A DNA stretch of 64,000 bases from Croceibacterium aestuarii (lineage in GTDB: Bacteria; Pseudomonadota; Alphaproteobacteria; Sphingomonadales; Sphingomonadaceae), in contig NZ_CP131039.1 of assembly GCF_030657335.1 (NCBI RefSeq), positions 186,001 to 250,000 of the forward strand. The letters are read 5' to 3'. The translations under genes and the position numbers were made by a program. Below are positions 36,001 through 48,000 of this stretch, piece by piece. How positions within the stretch are numbered: the stretch's first letter is position 1; every line of letters begins with the position of its first letter. The notes below the pieces were generated by a model, which searched no databases, had not been told where the DNA came from, and saw nothing but the letters and a program-made list of their open reading frames with translations.

Positions 36001-39000
36001 CCCGGTCCGCCTCGTCGGTGTTGATCACCATCACCAGGCCGTGATCGGCATTGGTGCCATAGGCCCAGTAGCGCTCCCCGAACAGTTCGGACACCGGCAC
36101 GCCGACATAGAGGCGCGTCCCATCGGCATTGAGCGCGAGGCTGGTGATGTGGCCGAATTCCTCGCCGCGGCTGACGATGCTGACGTCGATGGCGTGGAAC
36201 GAATTCTCGACGACCTTGAGGTAGTTGGGCGAGGAGGGATCGATGTCGATGACATAGACCTTCCCCAGCCCGGCGGCGTAAAGGTACTTGTTGTTCGGAT
36301 CGACCGCGAGCGCGGTGACATTGCCGCCGGGCACCTCGATCATGTTGACGCCGGCCTTCTTCGGATCGGCGTCGAATTGCTGGAGGGCCAGCGTGTCGAT
36401 CACCGCGATGCCCTTGTTGGTGGCGACGAACGCCGCGCCGAGATCGGTGGTGGTGGCGATCTCGTTAACCGCCGCGCCCAGCTCGATATAGTGGAACAGG
36501 CGGTCCTTTACCTGCTCGGTCTCGAAATTGCGCTTGAGGTCGATGACCTCGACGCCCGTCGTAGTGCCCGAGAAGCCGAACGATGCCTTGTTGTCGACGG
36601 TGATCGGCGAGCTGCGCACCGTCGATGTCAGCCCGCCGACCTCGACCTTCGGGCGCTCGACGAAGATCTGGCTCGAACCGAGCAGCACGTTCCTGCTCAC
36701 CGTGATCGTGACGACCGCCAGGTCTCCGAGGCCGCGCTGGACGTCCACCTGGCTGTCGCCGAGCTCGATCTCCAGCGTCCCCTGGCGCAGCACCACCTTG
36801 AGCTTCGGGAGATCCGCGCCGGGATTCTGCACGACGAGCTGCACCCGCGAACCGCCGTCGTCGAGCAGGTAGGGATTGGCCTCGAGAATGATCGGGCCCG
36901 CGCTGTTCTGCGTCTCGACATCGGGGAACTCGGCGTAGATCGTGTGGTTCTTGTTGATCGTGTTTGCCGTGGGGTGGAGCGTGACCTTCTGGAACTCGCC
37001 CGCGCCGACCTGGCGATAGGCCTCGAGGTCGGCAAGCTGGGCCAGCAGCGGCACATACATCAGCCCGACGCCAAGGCCGGCGAGGCCGAGCGCCACCGCC
37101 GTCCCCGTGACACCGCCCACCGCGGCGATGCCGAGCGCCGGGGCGAAACAGAACGCGAGCGCGATGTTGAACCCGGCATTGACTTCGAGCGTGGGCACCG
37201 GCTCGGCAATGCGCGCGACGAGGACGTTGGCATTGTCGCTCAGGCCGGGGAATGGCGGCGACTTGATGCGGGCCATGCCGTCGGCGTCGATCCGGCCTTC
37301 GTCGACCACCGCCCACACGTCCATCATCTCGCCGTTCTCGCCGACCGGGAGCTGCTGCTGGACGAACACCCATACCTGGTCGCCGACATTGCCCGAGCCC
37401 GCGGGCACCGGGACAGCGAGCTGGACGGTGTCGAGGAACGCGCCACCCTCGACATCGAGCTTGAACGCGCCGACGAAGTTGAAGTCCTCGGGCGAAGGCA
37501 CCGGGATTTCGAGCTGGTCCTCGCTCAGGCTCTCGACGGTAACGGTGGCGTCGTCGCTGAGGCCACCCGGACCGAACGCGATCTGCACGCCTTGCGAGTT
37601 CTCGATGATCCCGCCTTCGCTGGCGTCGATCTGCGCCTGGTCGGCGACCACTGGCGGCTTGACCGACACCTCGATGCGGTCCTCGCCCCATGAATGGATC
37701 ACGGTGACCGTGGTCCTGCCCGCGCGCAGGCCGGTCATCATGCCGTGTTCGTCGACCGAGACGATCGAGCTGTCGCCCGAAACGTAGATCGTCTCCTCGT
37801 CTTCGGCCCCCTCGGCAAAGATCGACTGGCCGGGGTCGAGCGTGGTGACGATTTGGCGTTGGCCGCCCGATGGCAGAAGAGTGACCGAATCGGGATAGGC
37901 ATCGATGCCGTAAACCGAAGTGATGATCGCCCGGCCGGTCTCGGGGAAGCCCGCCGTGACCACGGTCGCCTGCGAGATGTCGCCGCGCGTGACCTGGAGA
38001 TAGGTCGCACCTGGTCCGGTCGGGCGCAGCGTGCCGTCATCCTGCAATATCGCGACGCTGTCGTCACCGACCGAGGCATCGACATAGGAATAGGGAAGGT
38101 ACACGTCAGCCTGATCCGCGAACTGGCCGACCAGTCCGATCCTGAGTCCGTCCGCCAGCGATTCGAAGTGCGGCGCGACATATTCGAAGTCGATCGCGGT
38201 CAGCGGCGCGTTGGAGACATCGATGTCGATGACCCCCGCCGCCGAGGCGCCGAAGCCATCGTCGGCGGAAACCTTGACGCTACCATCGCCCGAAGAACCC
38301 GCATTTGGCGTGAAGACCAGGCTGCGCCCGTCTGCCGAGAGCTCTGCCTTGCCGCCGGTCGCCTCGACCACGCGAAAATAGAGCCGGTCGCCATCGGGAT
38401 CGGTGGCCACTTCGGACAGGTCGATCCAAACCGGCAGGTCGACATGGGTCAGAATGTCCGGGAGCTCCTCCGCCAGCTCGGGCGGCAGGTTGGCGATGAA
38501 GCCGTAATTGGCGGCGACGAGCTGCCGGTCCGCCGCGTCGATCGTGCCGTTGCCGGTAATGTCGCTGCCCGCGAGCATCGCGGCGATGGCCGCGCTGTCC
38601 TCGCCATCGACCCGCGCATCGCCATTGATGTCGCCGGCAATCCCGAGTTCGAGCGTGTAATCGCCGGTACCGGCAATCTCGAGATGATGCAGGCCCGCTT
38701 GGGTAACCGCGAACAAGGTGGTGCGCGTGCCGCTGGTCGCGGCACTGGCGAGCGCATCGAGGCCGGAAATCGCCGGGACGACATTGCCGGTCGTCACCAC
38801 CCGCAGGATCACCGCACCTGTCGGCGTCTTGGACAGCTCGCTGTCGCGGACGGTGAAGGCGTAGCCTTTGGTCTCGCCTGTCCCGACCGAGCCATCGACT
38901 ACCTGTCCGGCGAAACTCGCCGGCGTCGCCAGGTCGGCGACAATGGGCCGCGTCCCGACCGTGCCGTCGGCTGCGTATTGGACGCTGCGACCCTCTCCCT

Positions 39001-42000
39001 CGGACGGCACTTCGAGCGCCAGCTTGCCGTCGACATAGGCGTAGCGCGCACCCGCGCCGGTGGCGAGGTTGCGGGCAGCGACCAGCATACCGTCCGGCGA
39101 ATAATCGTAGACGATTGTGGTCTGGTCCGGCGCGGTGACGCGCGCAATCTTGCCCAAGCCGTTGCGAACGAACTCGAGCGCGTCGCCGCCGGCCGCCGCA
39201 ATGCCGTTATCGCCGACGAACAGCATCCCTTCGGCCTTCTCGATCGCCACCGTGCCGCGCGCGGTCTCGATGAGATAGCGCGTACCGTCCGGAGCGCTCA
39301 GCGCGTAATCGGCGCCGGTGAAGGTGGCAGAGGCCGGATTGTAGGGCACCCCGTCGGCAATGGTGTAGAACTTCGCACCGACCTTGCGCAATTGTGCGTC
39401 GACCGACGCCAGGACGTAACCGTGATCGCCGTCGGCCTGCCAGGCCGGACGGTAGAAGGTCTGGCTACCGATGACTTGCGCGACCGGGGTAAAGGTGAAG
39501 CCGGCGCGCTCGCCGCTCGGCAGGGTGAGGTAGAGCCGCGTGCCGAGTGCGAAGCCCGGCAGGGCTCCGGAGGCGTCCCGTGCGTCGCCCACGTCGGTCA
39601 CGATATCGGTGTCCAGACCGAGAAAGCGCCACGCGCCCGTGATCGAATCGTATTGACGCGTCAGGGAGACCGGAATTCCGCTGAGCGTGCCGGAATAGTC
39701 GGTGACCGCGGTGACATACTGGCCGAGCTTGTCGGCGCCGCTGGCGAGCTCAATCTGCGCGCTGGAGACGGTGGTCCGGCCGGAAATGTCGCGCGCGGTG
39801 AGCCGCAGGGTATAGAAGCCGTCCGCCTCGCTGCGCGCATTGAGCCTGCCGAGCGTACCATCGAGTGGATCTTCTCCGCGCGCAAGCAGCTCGACCGTGC
39901 CGTCGCTGCCGAGCAGTTCGAGCGTCCAGAAGTCCAGATTGGTGTCCGAAACCATGCCTCCGACATCGAGCGCGCCGGCGACGACGGCATTGTCGACACC
40001 AGGCGCGAAAGCGGTTTCGGGCTTGTCGGTGTCGGCCGGATCGCGCACCTTGATCTGCCTGGTAACGGTGTTGGTGCCGCCGTCCGCATCGCGCGCGGTG
40101 GCAACAAGCGTGTACTTGCCCGGCTGGCCCGCGGTAATGGTCGCGCGGCCATTGGCGTCGATCGTCAGCGGCACGCCGTCGAGAGTAAGAGTTGTCTCGA
40201 CGATCTCGGACAGGCTGTCCGCCTGGACCGTGACCAGCACGCTTTGGTCCGGAACCGGGGGAAAGCTCGGGGTCAACTCGATCCTCAGCGCAGGCTCGAT
40301 TGGCTCGAGCAGGGCGCGCACAAGGATCGACTTCCTGGTCACCGTCTTGCCGTCGCTGACCAGCAGCTTAACCACGTAATCGCCTGCCTGGCCCGGTCCC
40401 GGCGTCCAGCTGAAAAGTCCGGTGTCGGGGTCGATTGTCGCCCCTTCGGGCAGTCCCTCCGCGCTGTAGGTCAGGCTGTCCTCGGCATCGGGATCGCTGG
40501 CGGCGATGGCGAAGCTCTTTTCCTCGCCGAGGATGAAGCCATGATAGCCCTCGTCGATGACCGGGGCGCGGTTGATGTCGGCGACGCGGATCACGACTGA
40601 TATTTCGTCGGATGCGCCGCTCGGGTCGACCGCACGCAACTTGAGCAGGTGATCGCCCGCCTGATCGTATTCCGGCGACCACTGGAATTCACCGCTGCTG
40701 GCGACGAACAGCGCGCCATCGGGCAGGCCGCTCACCACCGAGAGCTGGACCGGGTCGCCGTCGCGATCACTGGCGACCGCGCGGAAGACAAGTTTCGCTC
40801 CCTCGCGCACCAATTGCAGGCTCATCGGCACGAAGATCGGCGCCTGGTTGGTGTTGGCGACCGCGATGGTAATCGTCTCGCTGCTCGACTTGTTGCCGTC
40901 GCTGGCGGTGAAAGTGACCTCGTAGTCGCCCGCCTGGTTGAGCGACGGAATCCAGCTGAATTCGCCCGTGACCGGATCGAGCACTGCGCCTTCGGGCGCG
41001 CCGTCCATGCGGAAGGTGAGCTTGTCGTTATCGGCATCGGCGCCGCGCACGGTGAAGGCGAGCTCCTCGCCCTCGCTCGCGGCACGATCGCCGATCGGCG
41101 CGATTTGCGGGCCGGCATTGCTGGTGCGGACCACCACGCTGAACGTCGCCTGCGCACTCGCGGGATCGACCAGGCCGTTGCCGCTGTCGGAGACCGTCAC
41201 ATGCGCGTCGTGACTGCCGATGTCGGCGGTCGCAGGCGTCCATTCGAGCAGGGCGCGACCATAGAATGCGGTCGGCGTGATCGTCGCTCCCGGCAGTCCT
41301 GCGACCACATAGTGAAGCGCATCCTCGTCCATGTCGGACACGTCGAGAATTGCCTGGTAGGTCTCGCCCACCACCGCCACCGCGTCGCCCAAATAGGAGA
41401 TCACCGGCGCCTCGTTCTCGCTGGTGACGCTGATGTTGAACGTATAGCCGCCGGTAAGCGGCTCGCCCGTGCCGTCGCCATCGTCGGTCGCAGCGACGAT
41501 GATCGTGTAGTCCCCGCGCGTATTGGCGCCCGGCGCCAGGTGCAGCATGCCGGTGCCATCCCCATTGTCGGTAAAGGTTATGAAGCCAGGCAGCGGACGA
41601 TAGGGGCTCTCGTTGATCGCGCGCAGCGTCAGCGGATTGCCGTCGCCATCGAAGGATTCGACCGGGATATCGAGCGTGTCGCCCTTGGCGATGGTAACGT
41701 TCTCGATCGGGGCGACGCTCGGGCGGCGGTTCTGGTTGAACACGCGGATCGGCACGTCGATCTCGGCGGAGAGCGGAGCTTCCTCGCCGTCACCGATATC
41801 GGTTGCGCGCAGGTGGATGACGTAGTCGCCCGCCTGCGCCGCCGTCGGTGTCCAGGCGAAAGCCAGCGTATCGGGATCGAAACTCGCCCCCTCGGGCAAG
41901 TCGCCGACCACTTCGACGCTCACAGTCTTGGGTAGATTTGTGGTCTCGGTCACATTGCCGAGGCTGTCGCGCAGGGCGGGCGTATAATATGGATTGTCCG

Positions 42001-45000
42001 GGTCAAAGGCGAAGGCGGTGAATGCCAGTTGCTGCCCCTCAAGAACCTGCCAGCCGTCCTGTTGATTGAACACCGGCGCGCCATTGGCGTTGAACACGGT
42101 GACCTGGCTGGTGACTTCGACATCGGTCTCGCCGTCGCTGACGGTGAAGGCAATGTCGTAGACGCCTTCCTGGGTGTAGGTCGGAATCCACTCGAACTCG
42201 CCGGTCAGCGGATTGAGGACCGCGCCGAAGGGCAGGTTGTCGCTGGTATAGGTCAGTTCGCGCCCGCTGTCGGCCTTGGCCTCGATCTTGAAGCGGACGA
42301 AGTCCCCCTCGCGCGCGCTGCGGTCGGCCGGCACCACGACCTGCGGCGGTTCGTTACGCTCGGCGACCCGCAGCTCGACCACGATCTCGTCGCTGTTGAC
42401 GCCGTCGGTGACCATGAAACGGACCGGGTAGGTGCCGGCCGCCTGATAATCGGCAAGCCATGAGAAGGTGTGCGTCGCCGGATCGAATGCCGCACCGCCG
42501 GGCAGACCGTCGGCAAGGTAAGTGAGCTTGTCGAGATCGGGATCCAGCGCGACCAGCTGGAATTCGAACAATTGCCCCTCGCCGCCGTCGAGGGTGAGCG
42601 GGGGATTTATGAATTGGGGTGCCGAATTGCCGCCCGCGATCGCCAGCACGAAGCGCTGCAGGCTGACCGCGCCGCGCGTGTCGAACGCCTCGACCACCAC
42701 CGGCACCGCGATCGCCGCCGTGGCGGGCACGTCCCATGAGATGAGCCCAGTCTCGGCATCGATGGTCATCCCCTCGGGCGCGGTGAGCAGGCCGAAATGG
42801 ATCGCCTGCCCCTCGGCATCGGTGGCGGTCACCTGGTGCGTGAAGGTCCCGCCCTTCGCCAGCGGCGCGCTCGGCAGGTCGCTGGTGAAGACGGGTGCGG
42901 TATTGGGAAGGGTTCCGGCGACGATGCCGGTCGAGAAGGAAAGCCGCTGGTTGCCTCCGGTGACGATTGAGACGGTACGCCCGGTGGTCGATTGCCCCGC
43001 TTCGAGGATGCCGTTTGCGGGCAGCGCATCGCCGAGATCGATCAGCCAGCGGCCATCGTCGCTCTGCCCGGCGGCATCGACCGGCACGTTGGTGAAGCCC
43101 GCCAGCGGGTCGATCGTCAATAGCGCAGGCAGCGAGATCGGGCCGTCGGTCTTGTTGGTGACGATCACCTCGTAGGAAATCGCCCCCGTGGAGCGGTCGA
43201 GGCGAGTATTCACAAATTCCAGGTCGACGAGCGCGGTAATGTCGTCGAACGCGGTGAAAGTGCTGGCGTAATTGACGCCCAGCCGCTGGCCGTTCTGGCT
43301 TGCCAGCGCGGCATCGACGGTGAGCGTGAACTCGTCCGCCAGCAACGCGCCGAAATTGACATAGGCGGTGCGCGTCGCGGCATCGTAGGTGACGCTCTGC
43401 ACAGCCTGCGCGCCCGTGCTCGCGCCCATGAGCGAGAAATAGTCGGGATTGAGTACCGATCCCGCATCGTCCGCAGCGCCGACGAACATGTCCTGGTCGA
43501 ACGTGACCGAGAGGAACGGCTGCGGCAGCGCGATCTGCGAACCAGCGGGCGGATTGGTCGCGATCACGGTGGGCGCGGCGGCCGGCGCGATCAGGTCGAC
43601 CTGGTTCGACTGGCTGACCAGCAGCCGTCCGTCGCTGGTGGCGAACACCACGTCGCCGCGGGTTCCGTCCTTCGCCACCGCAATCCGCTGGAGGGTGGCG
43701 AGATCGAGCATGGTCAGCTCGCTGCCCATCTGCGCCAGCCCGTCATCGCCGATATCGCCCGACGTGTGGCTGACGAACATCAGGTCCTCGAGCGCGGTGC
43801 CGGCCTTGCCGAAGGCGAGCGAATCCGCCGGCGCGTCGAAGGTCAGCACGGTCTCGGCGCGCGCGCGGTCGGTGAAGCGCACCACTTGCGTGCGGTCGGG
43901 CCAGGTCACCGCCCACAGGTCGCCCGCCTGGTCGAAGGCCAGGCTGCCGACGCGCAGGTTCTCGTCGCGGCTCCACTGGGCGAAGCTCCCCGTCTCGGGA
44001 TCGAAGATCGACACGCCATTATTGGTCGAGACGTAGATGTCGCCCGAATCGGGATCGACGGCGAGCGCGATGGTGATGCCGTCACCGTAGGAATCGAGGA
44101 TTTGCCCGCTTGCCGGGTCGAGCCGGACGAGGGCCCCGCCCCCGGTCGTCGCCCACAGGCGCCCTTCCTTGTCGAAGGCCATGTTGAAGATCGGCACGTC
44201 GAGCTGCGCCAGGGGTTCGCCCGCCACGCCGCCTTGCGCGCTGAACTTCCAGATCGTCCCGCGATTGGGTCCACCCGATACGAGGAAATCGCCGTCGGGC
44301 GTCTCGACGATGGCCATCGGGCCGATCCCGGCATCGCTGGTGCCGATGCCGGTGGCGAAAGCGTTGGCGATGAACGGGCTGAGCACGGAGTCGAATTCGC
44401 TCGGCCGGGTCAGCGGATCGGCGGCGGGCACGTTGGCCTCGGCTTCGAGGAACAGCGCATTGGTCGATGGCTCGGGCGAAGGCGCCGGCGGCTGCCCGAA
44501 ATTGGGCGCGGTCGTGCCGGGCACGCTGGGCACGCCGCCGAGATTGACCGAGGACCCGTCATCGACCGCGTTGACGCCCGGGCGCGGCACTTCGCGATTG
44601 CCGGCGATATCGGTCGCCAAGGCCAGGAATTCGTAGCTCTTGCCTGCCTCGCCCTCGAACACCATCGACCCCGACGCGTCTGCAAGCTTGCGTTGCCAGA
44701 TGCGGAAATCGCCGCCATCCTCGGCCACGTAGAGCGTGACGTGCCCGACGCCGGAGCCGGCACCGTCGTCCTCGACATTCCAGGTGATGTTGAAGTCCGA
44801 CGTGCCGGGAACGCGGGTGGCGGTGATCGTGCTCGTGGGAGCCTTGGCGTCGATCACCTGGCTCAGCACGGTCGTGTCCTCGGGCGCGAAGCCGGTCATC
44901 ACCACGCGTGCCGAGGCGGTGATTTGCTCGCCGGTGAGCAGGTCCTCGCGCGGCTCGACCGTGTAATTGACGAAGCCGGCTCCGGTGCCGAGCGCGTCGT

Positions 45001-48000
45001 TGGGCGCCAGCAGCCCGCGCGTGTCGTCCTCCAGCACTTCGCCCGTCAGCGCGTCGATCGCCTGGATCAGCCAGCTCGCGCTCGCCGGGTCCTGGAACAG
45101 GTCGAGCACCGCGCTCACCCGCAGGATGAAGCCGCGGGTCGCGGTGAAGTCGATCTCGGTCTGGAAGTTGCTGCGCCCGTCGGGGACGTCGATGGTGATG
45201 TCGCCGATCTTGATGTCGCCGAAATTGAACGTGCGCGGGTCGAGATCGGGATCGAGCTGGGTGACGACCCGGATCTCGTTGACATAGGCACCCGACCCGG
45301 CGGCATTCTCGAACCCGACCGAATAGGGCAGCGCCTGGTTCTCGGGCAGCCAGCCCTGCGTCTCGAGCGTCGAAGGGCCGGTGATCGAGGCGAGCCGGCC
45401 GACCTCGCCCTCGCTCGAGAAGACATTGCTGAAATCGAGGCTGGCGAAGGGATCGCCGTCGACCGGCTCGGGCCCGTTGATCTGGAAGTCGGCCGGCAGG
45501 CCCGCCCCGCGCTGGTCGAAGGGCATCCACGGCACATAGACGCGGAACGCCTCGAACTGCGTGGGATTGGACAGGCCGAGGTCGAAATCGGCGAAATCGG
45601 GCAGCGCCGGGATCGGCACCTCGCCGACATAACGCGGGCTCTGGCGCGGATCGTAGAAGTCGATATCCGCCATCAGCCCTTCCTGGTGGCCGTAGAGCTG
45701 GCGAACCTGCTCGAAGAAGGAGATGAGGTCACCGGTCGAGCGGATGTCGTTACCCGCGGGTCCGAACAATATGCCCGAGGCGAGCGTCGCCACCATCGAG
45801 ACAACCTGCGCGTTCTCGCGGATCGGCGGCAGATCGCCCTCGGCCCGCAGCAAGCCCGCCTCCTCGAGCGCGGCGAGATAGAGATCGACCCATTGCCCCT
45901 CGTCCGCGGCGAGCGCCAGCAAAGCGGGCGGCGCATCGTCATTGGCGAGGATGGCATTGCGCATGTCGCGCGCGGCATTGCTCTGGAAGGCGACGAATTC
46001 GTCGCGCGTCATCGTCGTCGCGGCGGCGGCGATGTGGAAGCGGAACGGGATGAAGGGAATCTCGTCTTCGCTGGGTACCGCGCGGTTGGCATTGTAGAGG
46101 CCCACGAAATCGAGCCCCTCAAGCACCTTCCCGGCACCGGGCACCTCTTCCTCGACGGTATCCTTGACCGCGTCCCACCATTCCTCGAGCCCCGCCTCGC
46201 CCGAGGCGAGCAGGTCGTCGAGTTCGGGGAAGACCTGCTCCATCTGCGAGCGGAAGGTCTCGAAGGCCCGGTCCGACATCGCCTTCAGACCCGGATAGGT
46301 CAGCACGTTGAAGGTGAAGCCGTCGAAGCCGCTCGCCGCCTGGTCGTACAGAAAGCCCGAGGTCAGCAGCTGCCCGTTCGTGTTGGTAATCGACTCCAGG
46401 TTGCGCCACGGCACGTCTTCGTTGGCCGTGCCCACCGCGCCTTCGGGCGTGCCGCGGATGTTGGTGAAGAAGTCGAGGAAGGCGAGGCCGAAGACGTACT
46501 GGTTGAAGTTCAGCTCGGGCACACCGACCTGGAAATAGGTGTAGGGCGCGTCGAGGTTGGACTGGTTCTCCAGCGCCACCGAATAGGTCGCCTGGTCGCC
46601 CGCCAGGATCACCCGCGGGCCGCCCACGCCGATCGTCACTTCGGGTTCGATCCCGCGCTCGATCAGGAAGCGATAGGGCTCGACCGTCTCCTCGCCATTG
46701 GGATTGATGATCTTGAGGTCGTAGAGTCCGTGCGGCGCGTCGGTGAAATCGAAGGTGGCGATGATGGTCGAGGCGTCGATCACTTCCCACGCCACCGGCT
46801 CGAATTCGGCGATGCCGGGGCGCGAGAGCTTGACGATCGCGTCCTCGTCGAATTGCGCGCCCTTGATCGTGGTGGTGACGTATTTGCCGTCGCCGCCCGT
46901 ATCGGTGTCGATATCAGTGATCACCAGCGGCAGCAGGTCCGCCGTCAGCGTCACCTGCGTGCCGTCTCCGGGGCCCGAATAGCCGCGAACCAGCACGTAA
47001 TAGACGCCCGGTTCGGTGCCGGGGACGATGGCGGTCAGTTCCTGCGCCAGCGGGCCGGTATAGGTGGCATCGAACAGCGCCGAGGTCGGCACGCCGTCAT
47101 GACGGATGAAAACCTCGTTGATGCTGCGCTCGTCGTCCGATCCCACGCGAAAGCGCAGGGTTTCGTCCGCCGGGACCTCGATCTTGTAGAGCCGCTCCTG
47201 CCCCGGGGCGAGATCGACCGTGAGCGGCACGCCGAGCTGCAATTCCTTGACCGATATGGCGAGCGTGGAGGGCGAGGCGGTGGTGTTGTTGGCCTCGCCG
47301 GTATCCTCGTGCAGCTGGTTGCGCACGTCGGTGCGCACGATGATCCGGTAATCGCCCTCCTCGGCCCCCGGCAGGGTGGTGTTGAGATTGAGCGAATAGC
47401 TCTGGCCCTCGAGCAGATTGCCGCTGAAACTCTGGCGGCCGAGCAACTGGTCGCCGATGTCCCAGGTCGCGTCCCTCGACAGGTACACCGCGTCAGTCCA
47501 GCTGCCGCTGGCAGTGACCGTACTCTTGTTCTCGACAGTCCAGCTGATCGCCACGTCGTCTCCCGGCCGCCCGCTGGAAGGGATGACGATGTCGGTGACC
47601 TGGATGTCGGAGGGCGGCGGCAGGTCGATGATGATCGGATCGACCGTGCCGACCGTGTTGTTGCGCTCCTCAGCCTCGAACACGTCGCCGGTCGAATTGT
47701 AGCGCGTGGGGTCGGTGACCACGAAGACGTAATAGGCATCCGTGCCAAGATTGCCCGGCATGGTCAGATCCAGGCTGACATCGTAGCTCTCGCCCGCACC
47801 CAGCCCGCCGGTATGCCTGACGCTGCCGAGATATTTGTCCGACGTCAGGTCGAGGAACGGATCGCGCGAGAGATAGACGAGGTCGTTCCACATCCCCTGC
47901 TGGGCCGGGGTCTGCCCGCCGGCATTGGTGACCGTGTATTCGACCGTGAACTTCTGCCCGCGCACCGCGCGTTCGGGCGCGACCAGAGCGCCGACCTGCA

